The notes under the pieces are model-generated. The model was not told the DNA's origin, searched no databases, and was given only the letters and a program-made list of their open reading frames with translations. 64,000 nt of DNA from JAWLHK01 sp041690355 [NCBI: bacterium] (GTDB lineage: Bacteria > J088 > JAWLBW01), in the NCBI GenBank assembly GCA_041690355.1, contig JAWLHK010000006.1:186001-250000 (forward strand), in the 5' to 3' direction. Positions 26,492 through 35,022 of this stretch are shown piece by piece (the stretch's first letter is position 1; each line of letters starts with the position of its first letter). Both the position numbers and the translations under genes were made by a program.

Positions 26492-27102
26492 GGCGTCACC
26501 CCGTCGGCTGCCGGATGCAGTGCCGTCACCAGATCGGCGACGGCAATCTGGGCCACCGAAGCGAGCGGTTCGCGACTGACGGCCAGCAGTTCGCCGCTGG
26601 TGCGGTTCGCACGCGCCGTCCAGACGATCTCGCCGCTGCGCGGGTCGACCAGGCGCAGCGTGACACCGACGACGGAGTCGAGGCGGCGGTTCAGCCGATC
26701 GACGCGGTCGCCGTATTCGACGACCGTGCCGTAGAAGACGCCGTCCAGATCCAGGGCGCGGCCGACCTCGATGGCCGCTGTGCGGTCGAGCACCGGCGGC
26801 AGCCCCTGGTTGAGCGTCGAGAGACGGCGGGCGACTTCATGCCGCTCGACGATGACGTCATAGCGCGCGCTCCGGTAGAGCGACGCGGCCAGCAGATCGG
26901 AGACGACGTCCGGCGCGGTGCGGTGTTCGGTCAGATTCTCGAGCGGAAGGATCGCGACGCGGCGCATGGCGCGCACCGTCTCGGGCTGAAGCGCGGCGGC
27001 ACGCTGTCCGTAGGAGGTGCAGCCCGTCAGGATGATGGCGAGGAGAATCGCCGCAAAGCTTGTGCGTGATTGCGTCAAATGGCCGACCCGGTTCCGAGGC
27101 AT
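26488..27102 (-). CDS. LpoB/CsgG-like lipoprotein
   Basis: About 204 residues. Signal peptide with lipobox LTGC. The mature part resembles the N-terminal half of the next gene's product: VAILPLENLTEH, DVIVERHEVARRL, DGVFYGTVVEY, LRLVDPRSGEIVWTA. The two genes probably arose by duplication, the second gaining an OmpA domain. ATG 27102 is chosen; a TTG lies one codon upstream. First gene of the operon; overlaps the next by 4 bp. Relatives include LpoB, an activator of penicillin-binding proteins, and CsgG, a secretion channel; which role applies is unknown. Confidence 0.78.
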   Translation of the reverse strand: MPRNRVGHLTQSRTSFAAILLAIILTGCTSYGQRAAALQPETVRAMRRVAILPLENLTEHRTAPDVVSDLLAASLYRSARYDVIVERHEVARRLSTLNQGLPPVLDRTAAIEVGRALDLDGVFYGTVVEYGDRVDRLNRRLDSVVGVTLRLVDPRSGEIVWTARANRTSGELLAVSREPLASVAQIAVADLVTALHPAADGVTP

Positions 27103-27114
27103 CAATAACGGTCT

Positions 27115-27144
27115 ATCCTACCATATTCGTTAGCGTTTCTCCAA
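27115..27144 (-). promoter_or_regulatory. Candidate promoter of the lipoprotein-receiver-PilZ operon
   Basis: On the minus strand TTGGAG (27144-27139), an 18-bp spacer and TAGGAT (27120-27115). The -10 ends 12 nt before ATG 27102. Confidence 0.5.
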
Positions 27145-27239
27145 CGAGCCGCCCGGCAACCCATCCCCCGGCCTCCGAAGGGGTCGGCCGGGTGCGGCAC
27201 GAGGGGGTCGAGCGCTGAAATTGAAACGATTCCGCGAGG

Positions 27240-27268
27240 TTGACGCAGTCGGCCAAACCCTGTACCCT
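27240..27268 (+). promoter_or_regulatory. Promoter of the amidase gene
   Basis: TTGACG (27240-27245), a 17-bp spacer and TACCCT (27263-27268). The leader to GTG 27315 is about 40 nt. The region 27145-27239 upstream shows no gene. Confidence 0.7.
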
Positions 27269-27314
27269 GTGCCCATCAACCCCCATGCGTTCTCCCTGCT
27301 TCCCCTATTGACCG

Positions 27315-29012
27315 GTGCCTGTTCGCGTTGCGCTCGTACTGCTGCTGGCGTTCTCCTTTCTCTGGGCCCCCGGTCCCGCCCACGCCCGCGACGCGAAATA
27401 CAGTTTCGACCAGGCCCTGAACTTCGCCAACGGCATCCGCCGCAGCGATGAGAAACGCCAGCTGCGCCACTACTGGGTACGGGCCATCGAGAAATTCCAG
27501 AAGGTCGCCGATTCCTATCCGCATACGCAGGAGGCGGTCAAGTCGCAGTACCTGGTTGCCAAGCTGAACGCCGAGATGTCGGAGGTCTCGCGCATCTCCG
27601 ATGACGTCGACAGCGCCATCGCGGCCTACCGCAAGGTCGTGCGCAATTTTCCCTCCGACAGCCTGGCCGACGATGCGCAGTATGAGATCGGCGTGCTCTT
27701 TCTCGACCGCCGGGGCGATCGTACGGGCGCGTATGTGGAATTCGAGAAGGTCGTCACCCTGTTTCCGCGGGGCGACATGGCCGGCAAGGCGCGGCGCAAG
27801 CTGACCGAACTGGCCGACGCGAAACCGGCACCGAGCCTGGCGCGTACGTCGCTCGTCAACGTCAACCGCATTCTGCATTGGTCGAACCCCGACTCGACCC
27901 GCATCGCCATCTACGTCGGCGACAAGACCACTTTCAAGTACGGCTTTCTGGCCGAGAACGACGCGGCCGGCCGGCCCAGCCGCATCTACGTCGACATCGA
28001 AGGGGCCCGCCTCGACACTACGCTGCGCGAACCGATCCCCATCGGCGACGGACTGCTGGTGCAGGCGCGCGCCGGGCAGTTCAAGCCCGATACCGTTCGC
28101 GTCGTGCTCGATATGAAGAGCGTCGGCGAATTCAAAGTCTTTCCGCTCGTGAGCCCGTACCGCATCATCGTCGACGTCTACGGCGAACCGGTGCCCGGGG
28201 GCGACGCCATTCGCAACGCGCTCGAGACCGCCCGCCCGGCCGATCCGCGGCGCCCCTCGCGCGAGGTCGAGATTCACGCGCCGCCGCGCGAGGCCGCCAG
28301 CGTGCCGTTCACGAAGCAGCTCGGCCTGCAGATCAAGCGCATCGTTCTCGATCCCGGACACGGCGGCCACGACCCGGGGGCCATCGGCGTCGGCAAGATC
28401 TACGAGAAGGAGGTCGTGCTGAAGATCTCGCGCAAGGTCGCCCAGAAGCTTCGCGAGCGCCTGAACGTCGAGGTCATTCTGACGCGTGAAGACGACACGT
28501 TCATTCAGCTCGAAGGGCGTCCCGGGATTGCGCGCGCCAAGCGGGGCGATCTTTTCATCTCCATTCACGCGAACTCGGCGCGCTCGGCCAATGCCTACGG
28601 CATCGAGACCTATCATCTCGACTTCACGCGCGACGAGCAGGCGATTGCGGTGGCCGCCCGTGAAAACGCGTCGAGCGAAGCGAGCGTTTCGGAACAGGAG
28701 ACGATTCTGCGCGACCTCGTGCTGACTTCGAAGAAGAACGATTCCATCCAGCTCGCCCGCGCCGTACAGGGTTCGCTCATCGGCAACCTGTCGAAACACT
28801 ATGACGGCGTGCGGGATCTCGGCGTGAAAGGGGCTCCGTTCGTCGTGCTCATCGGCGCAAACGTTCCGGCCGTGCTGGTCGAGACCGGCTTCGTCTCGAA
28901 CCCCAAAGAGGCCAAACGGCTTCGCGACTCCGGGTACACTGATAAGATGGCCGAAGCGATCGCCGCCGGCGTCGCCCGCTACATGGAACAGTTGCGCACC
29001 GTGACATTCTGA
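27315..29012 (+). CDS. N-acetylmuramoyl-L-alanine amidase (TPR-AMIN-Amidase_3)
   Basis: Cleaves the amide bond between MurNAc and the stem peptide during cell separation. 565 residues: Sec signal peptide ending near PAHARD, TPR-like helices (about 30-165), AMIN domain (about 180-300, with YVDIEGARLD and VDVYGEPV), and the zinc amidase (about 345-560). Zinc ligands and the catalytic Glu are visible in LDPGHGGHDPGAIG, YEKEVVLK, FISIHANS and VLVETGFVSN. GTG 27315 begins the signal peptide. The TPR extension ahead of AMIN is a layout I associate with deltaproteobacterial-type amidases. Probably periplasmic, acting at the septum. Confidence 0.92.
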   Translation: MPVRVALVLLLAFSFLWAPGPAHARDAKYSFDQALNFANGIRRSDEKRQLRHYWVRAIEKFQKVADSYPHTQEAVKSQYLVAKLNAEMSEVSRISDDVDSAIAAYRKVVRNFPSDSLADDAQYEIGVLFLDRRGDRTGAYVEFEKVVTLFPRGDMAGKARRKLTELADAKPAPSLARTSLVNVNRILHWSNPDSTRIAIYVGDKTTFKYGFLAENDAAGRPSRIYVDIEGARLDTTLREPIPIGDGLLVQARAGQFKPDTVRVVLDMKSVGEFKVFPLVSPYRIIVDVYGEPVPGGDAIRNALETARPADPRRPSREVEIHAPPREAASVPFTKQLGLQIKRIVLDPGHGGHDPGAIGVGKIYEKEVVLKISRKVAQKLRERLNVEVILTREDDTFIQLEGRPGIARAKRGDLFISIHANSARSANAYGIETYHLDFTRDEQAIAVAARENASSEASVSEQETILRDLVLTSKKNDSIQLARAVQGSLIGNLSKHYDGVRDLGVKGAPFVVLIGANVPAVLVETGFVSNPKEAKRLRDSGYTDKMAEAIAAGVARYMEQLRTVTF

Positions 29013-29057
29013 TTTTCGTAACCCCCCGTGATCCCAACCCCATGATGGAGTTTGCGC

Positions 29058-31772
29058 ATGCGTTTTCGCGCCGATGACGGCGGGGCGTTTCTACCGGAGC
29101 TTCCTCCCGCTCCGGCCCCCGGGGCAAGTACACTCGCCGAGTGGAAGGATTACGTGCGGACCGGCCTGGCCGCCGTGGCCGCGCTGCAGCGTTCGCGCCG
29201 CCGCGGCTGGCAGGTGGCCGAAGCGATGTCGGCCTTCTGCGATCACCTGATTCGCTCGCTGCTCGAGCACATCGAGGCCGAATACTTTCACAAGTACCCG
29301 CGGGTCGAGACCCGCCTTGCCTTCGTGGCGCAAGGGGGGTATGGCCGGCGCGAGATGAGTCCGCGCAGCGACATCGATCTGATCTTCGTCTATCCGACCC
29401 GCACGAACCAGTATGTGGAGTTCGTGTCGGAGCGCATGCTGTACACGCTCTGGGATCTCGGGTTCCAGGTCGGCCACGCCATCCGCAGCATCAAGGACTG
29501 CGTGCGGCTGGGGATGCAGGACTCGACTGTGCGCACGGCACTGCTCGACCACCGTTTCGTCGCCGGCGATCGGGCGACGTTCGACGAACTGCGCCAGGCT
29601 CTGCACGGCGAGCTGCTCTTCGACAACCCGAGCCGGTTCGTCCGCGACAAGCTGCAGGAGGCCCGCGAACGGCATGCGCGCTTCGGCAATTCGACCAACG
29701 TCGTCGAGCCGCATGTCAAAGAAGGCGAAGGGAGCCTGCGCGACCTGCACACGGCACTCTGGGTGGTAAAAGTCCGTTTTCGTGTCGACGATTTCTACGG
29801 CCTCTTTCAGAAGGGGTTGCTCGGCCGCTCAGACCTGCAGGCGCTGGAGCGTGCCTGGGATTTTCTGCTGCGCGTGCGCCACGAACTGCACCTGCGCACG
29901 AACAAGAAGCACGACATCATCAACTTCGAGCTCACGGCGCCGATCGCCGAGGCCCTCGGATTCAAGACGCGCGGGGGCACGCTGGCCGCCGAAGCGTTCA
30001 TGCAGCGCTACTACTACCATGCGCGCATGGTGCTCTATCTGACCCGGGGTGTGCTCGATCGCTCGGTCGAGATTACCGAGGGGCGGCTGCGCGGCGCCTT
30101 CGGCCGCCTCGGCATCCGCGAGCTGGGTCACGGTTTCCGCACCTATCGCAAGGAACTGATTCTCAGCGAAAAAGCGCTCGTCGACAATCCAGCGAACGTC
30201 ATGCGCGCGTTTCGTTACGCGCAGAAGTTCAAGGTGCCGTTCTCACGGTCCTCGTATGATCTGCTGCGCCGCTACGCCCGTAAGATTGACCGCGGCTTCC
30301 GGCGCAATTCCGAGGTGAACGACCTGTTTCTCGAAATTCTCGGCGATCCGTCGGGCTGCTCCGAGATCATGCTGCAGATGAACGAAACGCGCGTCCTGGG
30401 CCAGTACATGCCCGAGTTCGGGAAGCAGTTCTGCCGCATGCAGTATCAGCTCTATCATCGTTACACCGTCGACGTGCACTCGTGTTTCTGCATGCGCGAG
30501 CTCGAGCGCCTGCTGCAGAACGACCCCGACGTGCCGGAGTACTACCGGGGGGTCGCGGCGCGCATTCCCGACCGGGCGCTGCTCATGCTGTCGGCGCTGG
30601 TGCATGACGTGGGCAAGGGGCGGGGCGGCGACCACTCTGTCATCGGCGCGCGCCTGGTGCGCGGCATCGGCAAGCGCATGGGGTTGAGTGCGAAGCGCAT
30701 CGATCGCCTGAGCCTGCTCGTGCGTCATCACCTGACGATGAACGCCGTTGCCCAGCGGCGCGATCTGCAGGATCCGGCGACGATCAACGATTTCGCGCAG
30801 GATGTCGGCGATATCGAGAACGTCGATATGCTCTACCTGCTGTCCTATGCCGACACGCGCGCCGTCGGGCCCAATGTGTGGAACGACTGGAAGAGTTCGC
30901 TGCTGACCGAGCTCTATGAGCGCACGCGCTGGGTTCTGGAGACGGGGGATTACCGCGGCAAGTGGATTACCAAGGAAGTGCGCGAGCGCAAGGAGCGGCT
31001 GCGCGAACTCGCCGCCGGCGCGCTCGACGTCGACGCCTTGACCTCGGTGCTTCCCGACCGGTATTTCCTCAATAACGAGCCCGAGGCCGTTCTGCGTCAT
31101 CTCGAGCTCATGCCCCGGCTGCAGGGCAAGCCCTTCGTCATCGCGCATCGCGACGTGCAGCCGGGCGTGCACGAAGTCGTGTTCCTGGGATACGACCGCC
31201 CCGGGCTCTTCTCGGTGCTTTCGGGAACCTTCCGCGCCTGTGATCTGACGATTCTCGACGCCTCGATCAACACGCTGCGCGACGGACGCGTGCTCGACGT
31301 CTACCGCGTGGCCCCCTCGGCGTCGGATCAGGTTTCGGAGAGCCGCTGGGGGCGCGTGCACGACGTGCTCGAGGGCGCGTTGGCGGGTTCGACCGACCTC
31401 GAACAGCTCGTGCGCCAGAGCCGGCAGAGTCTGCTGGCCACGGCGGGCAAGCGCCAGCTGCGCGTGCGCAATCCGCGCGTTGAGATCAACAACGCGCTTT
31501 CGCCGCAGTACACGATTGTCGATGTCTTCGCCTACGATCGCATCGGTCTGCTCTACGACATTACCCGGGAGCTGACCGCGCTCGGACTGACCATTCATCT
31601 CGCCAAGGTCGCCACGGCTGCCGACATGATCGCCGACGTCTTTTACGTGAGTAAGGTCGGCGCCGGCAAGGTGACCGATGACGCGGAACTCGATCGGATA
31701 CGCGAGCGCGTGCTTGCCGTGCTGCAGGAGCCAGAAGACCCGGCGCCGTCGCCGCGCGACGATCAGCGGTAG
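29058..31772 (+). CDS. glnD: Bifunctional [protein-PII] uridylyltransferase/uridylyl-removing enzyme GlnD
   Basis: Senses glutamine and modifies PII signal proteins. 904 residues, normal length. The nucleotidyltransferase domain shows GGYGRREMSPRSDIDL (about 92-108). The HD hydrolase domain shows ALVHDVGKGRGGDHS (about 512-530), and MTDH-like RHHLTMN follows. Two ACT domains occupy the C-terminus (about 700-780 and 815-895; VVFLGYDRPGLFSVL and VDVFAYDRIGLLYDI). ATG 29058 follows TGGAG; a TTG two codons upstream is possible. The stop overlaps the convergent HEAT-like gene by 10 bp. No glnB or amtB is in the window. Confidence 0.96.
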   Translation: MRFRADDGGAFLPELPPAPAPGASTLAEWKDYVRTGLAAVAALQRSRRRGWQVAEAMSAFCDHLIRSLLEHIEAEYFHKYPRVETRLAFVAQGGYGRREMSPRSDIDLIFVYPTRTNQYVEFVSERMLYTLWDLGFQVGHAIRSIKDCVRLGMQDSTVRTALLDHRFVAGDRATFDELRQALHGELLFDNPSRFVRDKLQEARERHARFGNSTNVVEPHVKEGEGSLRDLHTALWVVKVRFRVDDFYGLFQKGLLGRSDLQALERAWDFLLRVRHELHLRTNKKHDIINFELTAPIAEALGFKTRGGTLAAEAFMQRYYYHARMVLYLTRGVLDRSVEITEGRLRGAFGRLGIRELGHGFRTYRKELILSEKALVDNPANVMRAFRYAQKFKVPFSRSSYDLLRRYARKIDRGFRRNSEVNDLFLEILGDPSGCSEIMLQMNETRVLGQYMPEFGKQFCRMQYQLYHRYTVDVHSCFCMRELERLLQNDPDVPEYYRGVAARIPDRALLMLSALVHDVGKGRGGDHSVIGARLVRGIGKRMGLSAKRIDRLSLLVRHHLTMNAVAQRRDLQDPATINDFAQDVGDIENVDMLYLLSYADTRAVGPNVWNDWKSSLLTELYERTRWVLETGDYRGKWITKEVRERKERLRELAAGALDVDALTSVLPDRYFLNNEPEAVLRHLELMPRLQGKPFVIAHRDVQPGVHEVVFLGYDRPGLFSVLSGTFRACDLTILDASINTLRDGRVLDVYRVAPSASDQVSESRWGRVHDVLEGALAGSTDLEQLVRQSRQSLLATAGKRQLRVRNPRVEINNALSPQYTIVDVFAYDRIGLLYDITRELTALGLTIHLAKVATAADMIADVFYVSKVGAGKVTDDAELDRIRERVLAVLQEPEDPAPSPRDDQR

Positions 31773-32824
31773 ATGCCGGCCATCGCTTCGGGTTCGCCGC
31801 CGCGCACCCGGAGCCAGACAGCGCGCCAGAACGACTCGCGGGCGAGAAGGCGATCGCGCACGGCCGGCCTGGACCCGGGATGGGCGCGCAGGCGGCTGCG
31901 GGCCGCTTCGCGCACATGCGGAGACGGATCGTCCAGGGCGTTGGCGACTGGAGCGATCCAATCCCCGGCGGCGGGGCGGCAAGCCCCCACGGCCGCCGCC
32001 CGCACTTCGGCATCGCGGTGGCCGAGGCTGCGGCAGGTGCCGGCCGCCTCCACCGCATCGCCGCGTCCCAGATAACCCAACGCGCGCGCATGCACGGCCG
32101 CCGGCCAGTCCGCCAGATTCCGCTTCCCGAGGGCAACCCGCAAACGGGCGGCGTCCCAGGTGTGCAGCAGTACGAGCAGTCCCGTCTGCGTGGGGGGCAG
32201 CATCGTCGAGCGTGAAATCAGATCCAGTGCCTGGTCGTAGGCCGCATCGGGCACGGCCGCGCCCGGGATGCGCAGAAGCGCCTGCAGCGCGTCTCCCTGA
32301 AGCGGCGCATGCTCGTGCTCGAGCTGGGCGAAGAGAAACTCGAGATACGGCCCGGTTCGCGCCTCAGGGGGCAGGGCCAGCACGCGCGCGACCCCCACGA
32401 CGTAGTCTTTCAGCACCGGCTCGAGTCCGGCCGCGCGCTGCGTCTCCCAGGCGTTCTGCAGTACGCGCCAGGCGATTTCGCGCCCCTCGGCCCGGGCGGT
32501 ACGGCGCTTGAGCGCGAGCAGGTACAGCACCCCCGCTTCGTAGCGGTCGGCATGGTCGTCCCACGCGAGAATCTCGACCAGCCCTTGCGGACACGCCCCG
32601 TGCAGGCAGGCCTCGATGCGCACCGGGGTGAGCAGAAGCCTGGCGTCATTGCCGCCGGACGTGCGGCTCGCCGCCGCCGGCCGCGCCAAAACCACGGCGT
32701 CGGCCTGGGCCACGAAGGCATCCAGCGGGCGACGCCCGGTCACCAGGTGGGCCTCGGCGGCTGCGGCCAACGCCAGGCAGGCCGCCACGAACAGGAAGAC
32801 CGGAGCTGCGCACAGGCGTAACAT
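31763..32824 (-). CDS. Secreted HEAT-repeat-like protein
   Basis: 353 residues. A signal peptide ends near AEAHLV. The region after residue about 35 has a short beta part with two Cys (EACLHGACPQG), as in proteins whose N-terminus begins with a Cys-containing beta module, followed by helical pairs typical of HEAT repeats (for example HRDAEVRAAAVGAC and PSPHVREAARSRL, about 290-330). Periplasmic protein-protein interaction is likely; the partner is unknown. ATG 32824 begins the signal peptide. TACACT lies 7 nt before the ATG, hinting at a leaderless transcript. Confidence 0.72.
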   Translation of the reverse strand: MLRLCAAPVFLFVAACLALAAAAEAHLVTGRRPLDAFVAQADAVVLARPAAASRTSGGNDARLLLTPVRIEACLHGACPQGLVEILAWDDHADRYEAGVLYLLALKRRTARAEGREIAWRVLQNAWETQRAAGLEPVLKDYVVGVARVLALPPEARTGPYLEFLFAQLEHEHAPLQGDALQALLRIPGAAVPDAAYDQALDLISRSTMLPPTQTGLLVLLHTWDAARLRVALGKRNLADWPAAVHARALGYLGRGDAVEAAGTCRSLGHRDAEVRAAAVGACRPAAGDWIAPVANALDDPSPHVREAARSRLRAHPGSRPAVRDRLLARESFWRAVWLRVRGGEPEAMAGIYR

Positions 32825-32831
32825 CGGCTTC

Positions 32832-32837
32832 AGTGTA
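32832..32837 (-). promoter_or_regulatory. -10 element 7 nt before the HEAT-like gene
   Basis: TACACT on the minus strand. No good -35 is seen at 17-18 bp. The spacing to ATG 32824 would put the transcript start at the start codon. Confidence 0.35.
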
Positions 32838-32906
32838 GAGCAGGGGGGGCGGCCGATGCCAGCCGTCCGGTGGCGTCCGCGAACCCCGCCGGCCGCGCGC
32901 CGCGCC

Positions 32907-32936
32907 TTGGCACTGAGCAGAGCGAACGAGTAGAAT
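32907..32936 (+). promoter_or_regulatory. Promoter of the citrate synthase gene
   Basis: TTGGCA (32907-32912), an 18-bp spacer and TAGAAT (32931-32936). The leader to ATG 32963 is about 20 nt and lacks an obvious ribosome binding site. Confidence 0.65.
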
Positions 32937-32962
32937 GAGGGAACACCTCCCGCACTGCCGCC

Positions 32963-34078
32963 ATGAAGTTCAATCCCGGTCTCGAAGGGGTCGTCGTCGC
33001 GACGACCGAAATCACGTTCATCGACGGGTCTGAAGGGCGCCTGCTGTATCGCGGATACAACATCCACGACCTTGTGCAGGCGACGTTCGAGGAGATCGTC
33101 TACCTGCTCTGGTACGGGGATCTTCCGCGCAAAGAGGAGCTCGAGGGCCTGCGCGCGGCGCTCGTGGAGGAGCGTGAACTGCCCGGCGACATCGTCGACC
33201 TCATCGGCAGGCTGCCGACGACGGCCGTGCCGATGGAGGTACTGCGCACGATGATCAGCGCGCTGTCGGCTTACGACACCGAGGCGAACGAAGTCTCGAC
33301 CGAGGCCAACCGGCGCAAGGCGGTGCGCCTGACGTCCAAGATCGCGTCGATCGTGGCCATGTTCCACCGTATCCGCGAGGGCAAACCGGTCATCGAGCCC
33401 GATGCGGCGCTCGGTCACGCGGCCAACTTTCTCTACATGATGACCGGCCGCCGGCCCGATGAAGTCACGGCGAGCGCCTTCGACACCTGCCTCATTCTGC
33501 ACGCCGATCACGAGCTGAACGCCTCGACCTTCGGCGCGCGCGTCACCGCCTCGACCCTGTCCGATCTCTACTCGGCGATTACGACGGCCGTGGGCACGAT
33601 CAAAGGACCGTTGCACGGCGGCGCCAATGAAGCGGTCATGCGCATGCTGCTGCAGATCGGAGAAGTCGACCAGGCAGAAAAGTGGATTCTCGACGCGCTC
33701 GAGAGCCGCAGGCGCATCCCCGGTTTCGGCCATCGCATCTACAAAACCGAAGATCCGCGCGCGCCGCACCTCAAGCGCATCTCCCAGCGGCTGAGCGAGC
33801 TGAAGAACGAGCGCAAGTGGTTCGAGATGAGCCGCATCGTCGAAGACGTCATGGGCAAGGAGCGCGGGCTCTACCCCAACGTCGATTTCTACTCCGCCTC
33901 TTCCTACTACCTCATGGGCATTCCTCCGGATCTCTACGTGCCCATCTTCGCCGCCAGCCGCATCTCGGGCTGGACGGCCCACGTCTTCGAACAGTGGGCC
34001 ACGAACCGGCTCATCCGCCCCGAAGGGGAATACATCGGGCCGCTGCGTCGCCAGTACCGCCCCCTGGAGCAGCGCTGA
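32963..34078 (+). CDS. Citrate synthase (or 2-methylcitrate synthase)
   Basis: Condenses acetyl-CoA with oxaloacetate. 371 residues, the short citrate synthase class. Catalytic residues are the His in GPLHGGANEAV, the His in GFGHRIYK and the Asp in PNVDFYSA; LILHADHELNASTF and SRISGWTAHVFEQ are family signatures. Short forms include CitZ-type citrate synthase and PrpC 2-methylcitrate synthase, and the two are hard to tell apart by eye. No prpB or prpD lies nearby, which favours citrate synthase. The HAD phosphatase gene follows after 4 bp, so they are probably cotranscribed. Confidence 0.92.
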   Translation: MKFNPGLEGVVVATTEITFIDGSEGRLLYRGYNIHDLVQATFEEIVYLLWYGDLPRKEELEGLRAALVEERELPGDIVDLIGRLPTTAVPMEVLRTMISALSAYDTEANEVSTEANRRKAVRLTSKIASIVAMFHRIREGKPVIEPDAALGHAANFLYMMTGRRPDEVTASAFDTCLILHADHELNASTFGARVTASTLSDLYSAITTAVGTIKGPLHGGANEAVMRMLLQIGEVDQAEKWILDALESRRRIPGFGHRIYKTEDPRAPHLKRISQRLSELKNERKWFEMSRIVEDVMGKERGLYPNVDFYSASSYYLMGIPPDLYVPIFAASRISGWTAHVFEQWATNRLIRPEGEYIGPLRRQYRPLEQR

Positions 34079-34082
34079 CCCT

Positions 34083-34925
34083 ATGCTGCCCATCCCCCGC
34101 GTCGACATCGATCAGCTGCAGCGCGAGATTCGCGCCACGCTCAAGCGGCGCCCCGCCGGTCTCGCCGTCTTCGATGCCGACGGCACGCTCTGGGCGCCCG
34201 ACATCGCCAACCGCCTGTGGCGCCGGCTGCTCGCCGATCGCGTCCTGCGCTCGCCGGGCCGCGAGGCGCTCTTCGCCGCCATGGACAAGGCGGGGCTTGC
34301 GTCGAGCGGTGATCCCCATGAGGATGCGCTCGCGCTCTTTGCCGCCTACTTCGTGGGCAAGGTGGATGAGGAGATCGTGGTGCGCATCATGATCAACGGC
34401 CTGGCCGGCCTGTCGCGCGCCGACGTGCAGACGCTGCTGCGCAAGGCGCTTCACCAGGAACATCCGCGCTGGGCCGACGAAGCCCACCTGGGCATGGCCG
34501 AACTCGTTCACGACATGCACGCCATGGGCACACGCATCGTCGTCTGCTCGGGGTCGCCGGGCTGGGCCGTCGAGGCGGGCATCGAGGCCCTGGGGCTTCC
34601 GGTCGAAAAGGTGCTTGCCGGCGAGGTGCTCGAAGCCGGCGGCTGGCTGACGACCGACATCGTCGAGCCGCTCACCTTCCGCGAGGGCAAGGGGCGTGCC
34701 TGGGACAAACACTTCCGCGAGCGGCCGCTGTTTGCGTTCGGCGACGGCACGAGCGATCTGCCGCTGTTCGAGCGGGCGCGCGCGCTGGCGGTGGCCGTGA
34801 ATCCGCGGCCGGGGCTCCTGCGCGAGCTTGATCGGTTCGGCACGCGCGCCCGCATCCTCGAGTTCCGCCGCACGGTCGGCGGGCGCTTCATTCGCGCGCC
34901 GGAACAGGACGAGTCCACCGAGTAG
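34083..34925 (+). CDS. HAD-superfamily phosphatase (phosphoserine phosphatase-like)
   Basis: 280 residues. Motif I is FDADGTLW, with nucleophile Asp31 and acid Asp33; motif II VVCSGSPGW; motif III Lys in REGKGRAWDK; motif IV FGDGTSDLPL. The helical cap between motifs I and II is of the PSP/SerB type (subclass I). Phosphoserine is one plausible substrate, but other small phosphates are equally possible. ATG 34083 lies 4 bp after the citrate synthase stop, with no strong separate RBS, so translation is probably coupled. Confidence 0.82.
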   Translation: MLPIPRVDIDQLQREIRATLKRRPAGLAVFDADGTLWAPDIANRLWRRLLADRVLRSPGREALFAAMDKAGLASSGDPHEDALALFAAYFVGKVDEEIVVRIMINGLAGLSRADVQTLLRKALHQEHPRWADEAHLGMAELVHDMHAMGTRIVVCSGSPGWAVEAGIEALGLPVEKVLAGEVLEAGGWLTTDIVEPLTFREGKGRAWDKHFRERPLFAFGDGTSDLPLFERARALAVAVNPRPGLLRELDRFGTRARILEFRRTVGGRFIRAPEQDESTE

Positions 34926-35010
34926 AGGCATTTGCCCCGTGGGCGAGCGCGCGCCGGGTGAGCCCCCATGCCGGAGGCGCACGGTATCCCCGCTGTTCCC
35001 GCAGACCCTT

Positions 35011-35016
35011 TACGCT
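35011..35016 (+). promoter_or_regulatory. -10 element 6 nt before the nicotinamidase-fold gene
   Basis: TACGCT ends 6 nt before ATG 35023. No clear -35 is present. The arrangement suggests a leaderless transcript. Confidence 0.35.
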
Positions 35017-35022
35017 GCGGGT

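Noticed and set aside
32825-34108. N-terminal extension of the HEAT-like protein across the citrate synthase gene
   Set aside because: The minus-strand frame stays open for a further 1.3 kb, but the signal peptide begins at 32824 and the extension is an antisense copy of citrate synthase.
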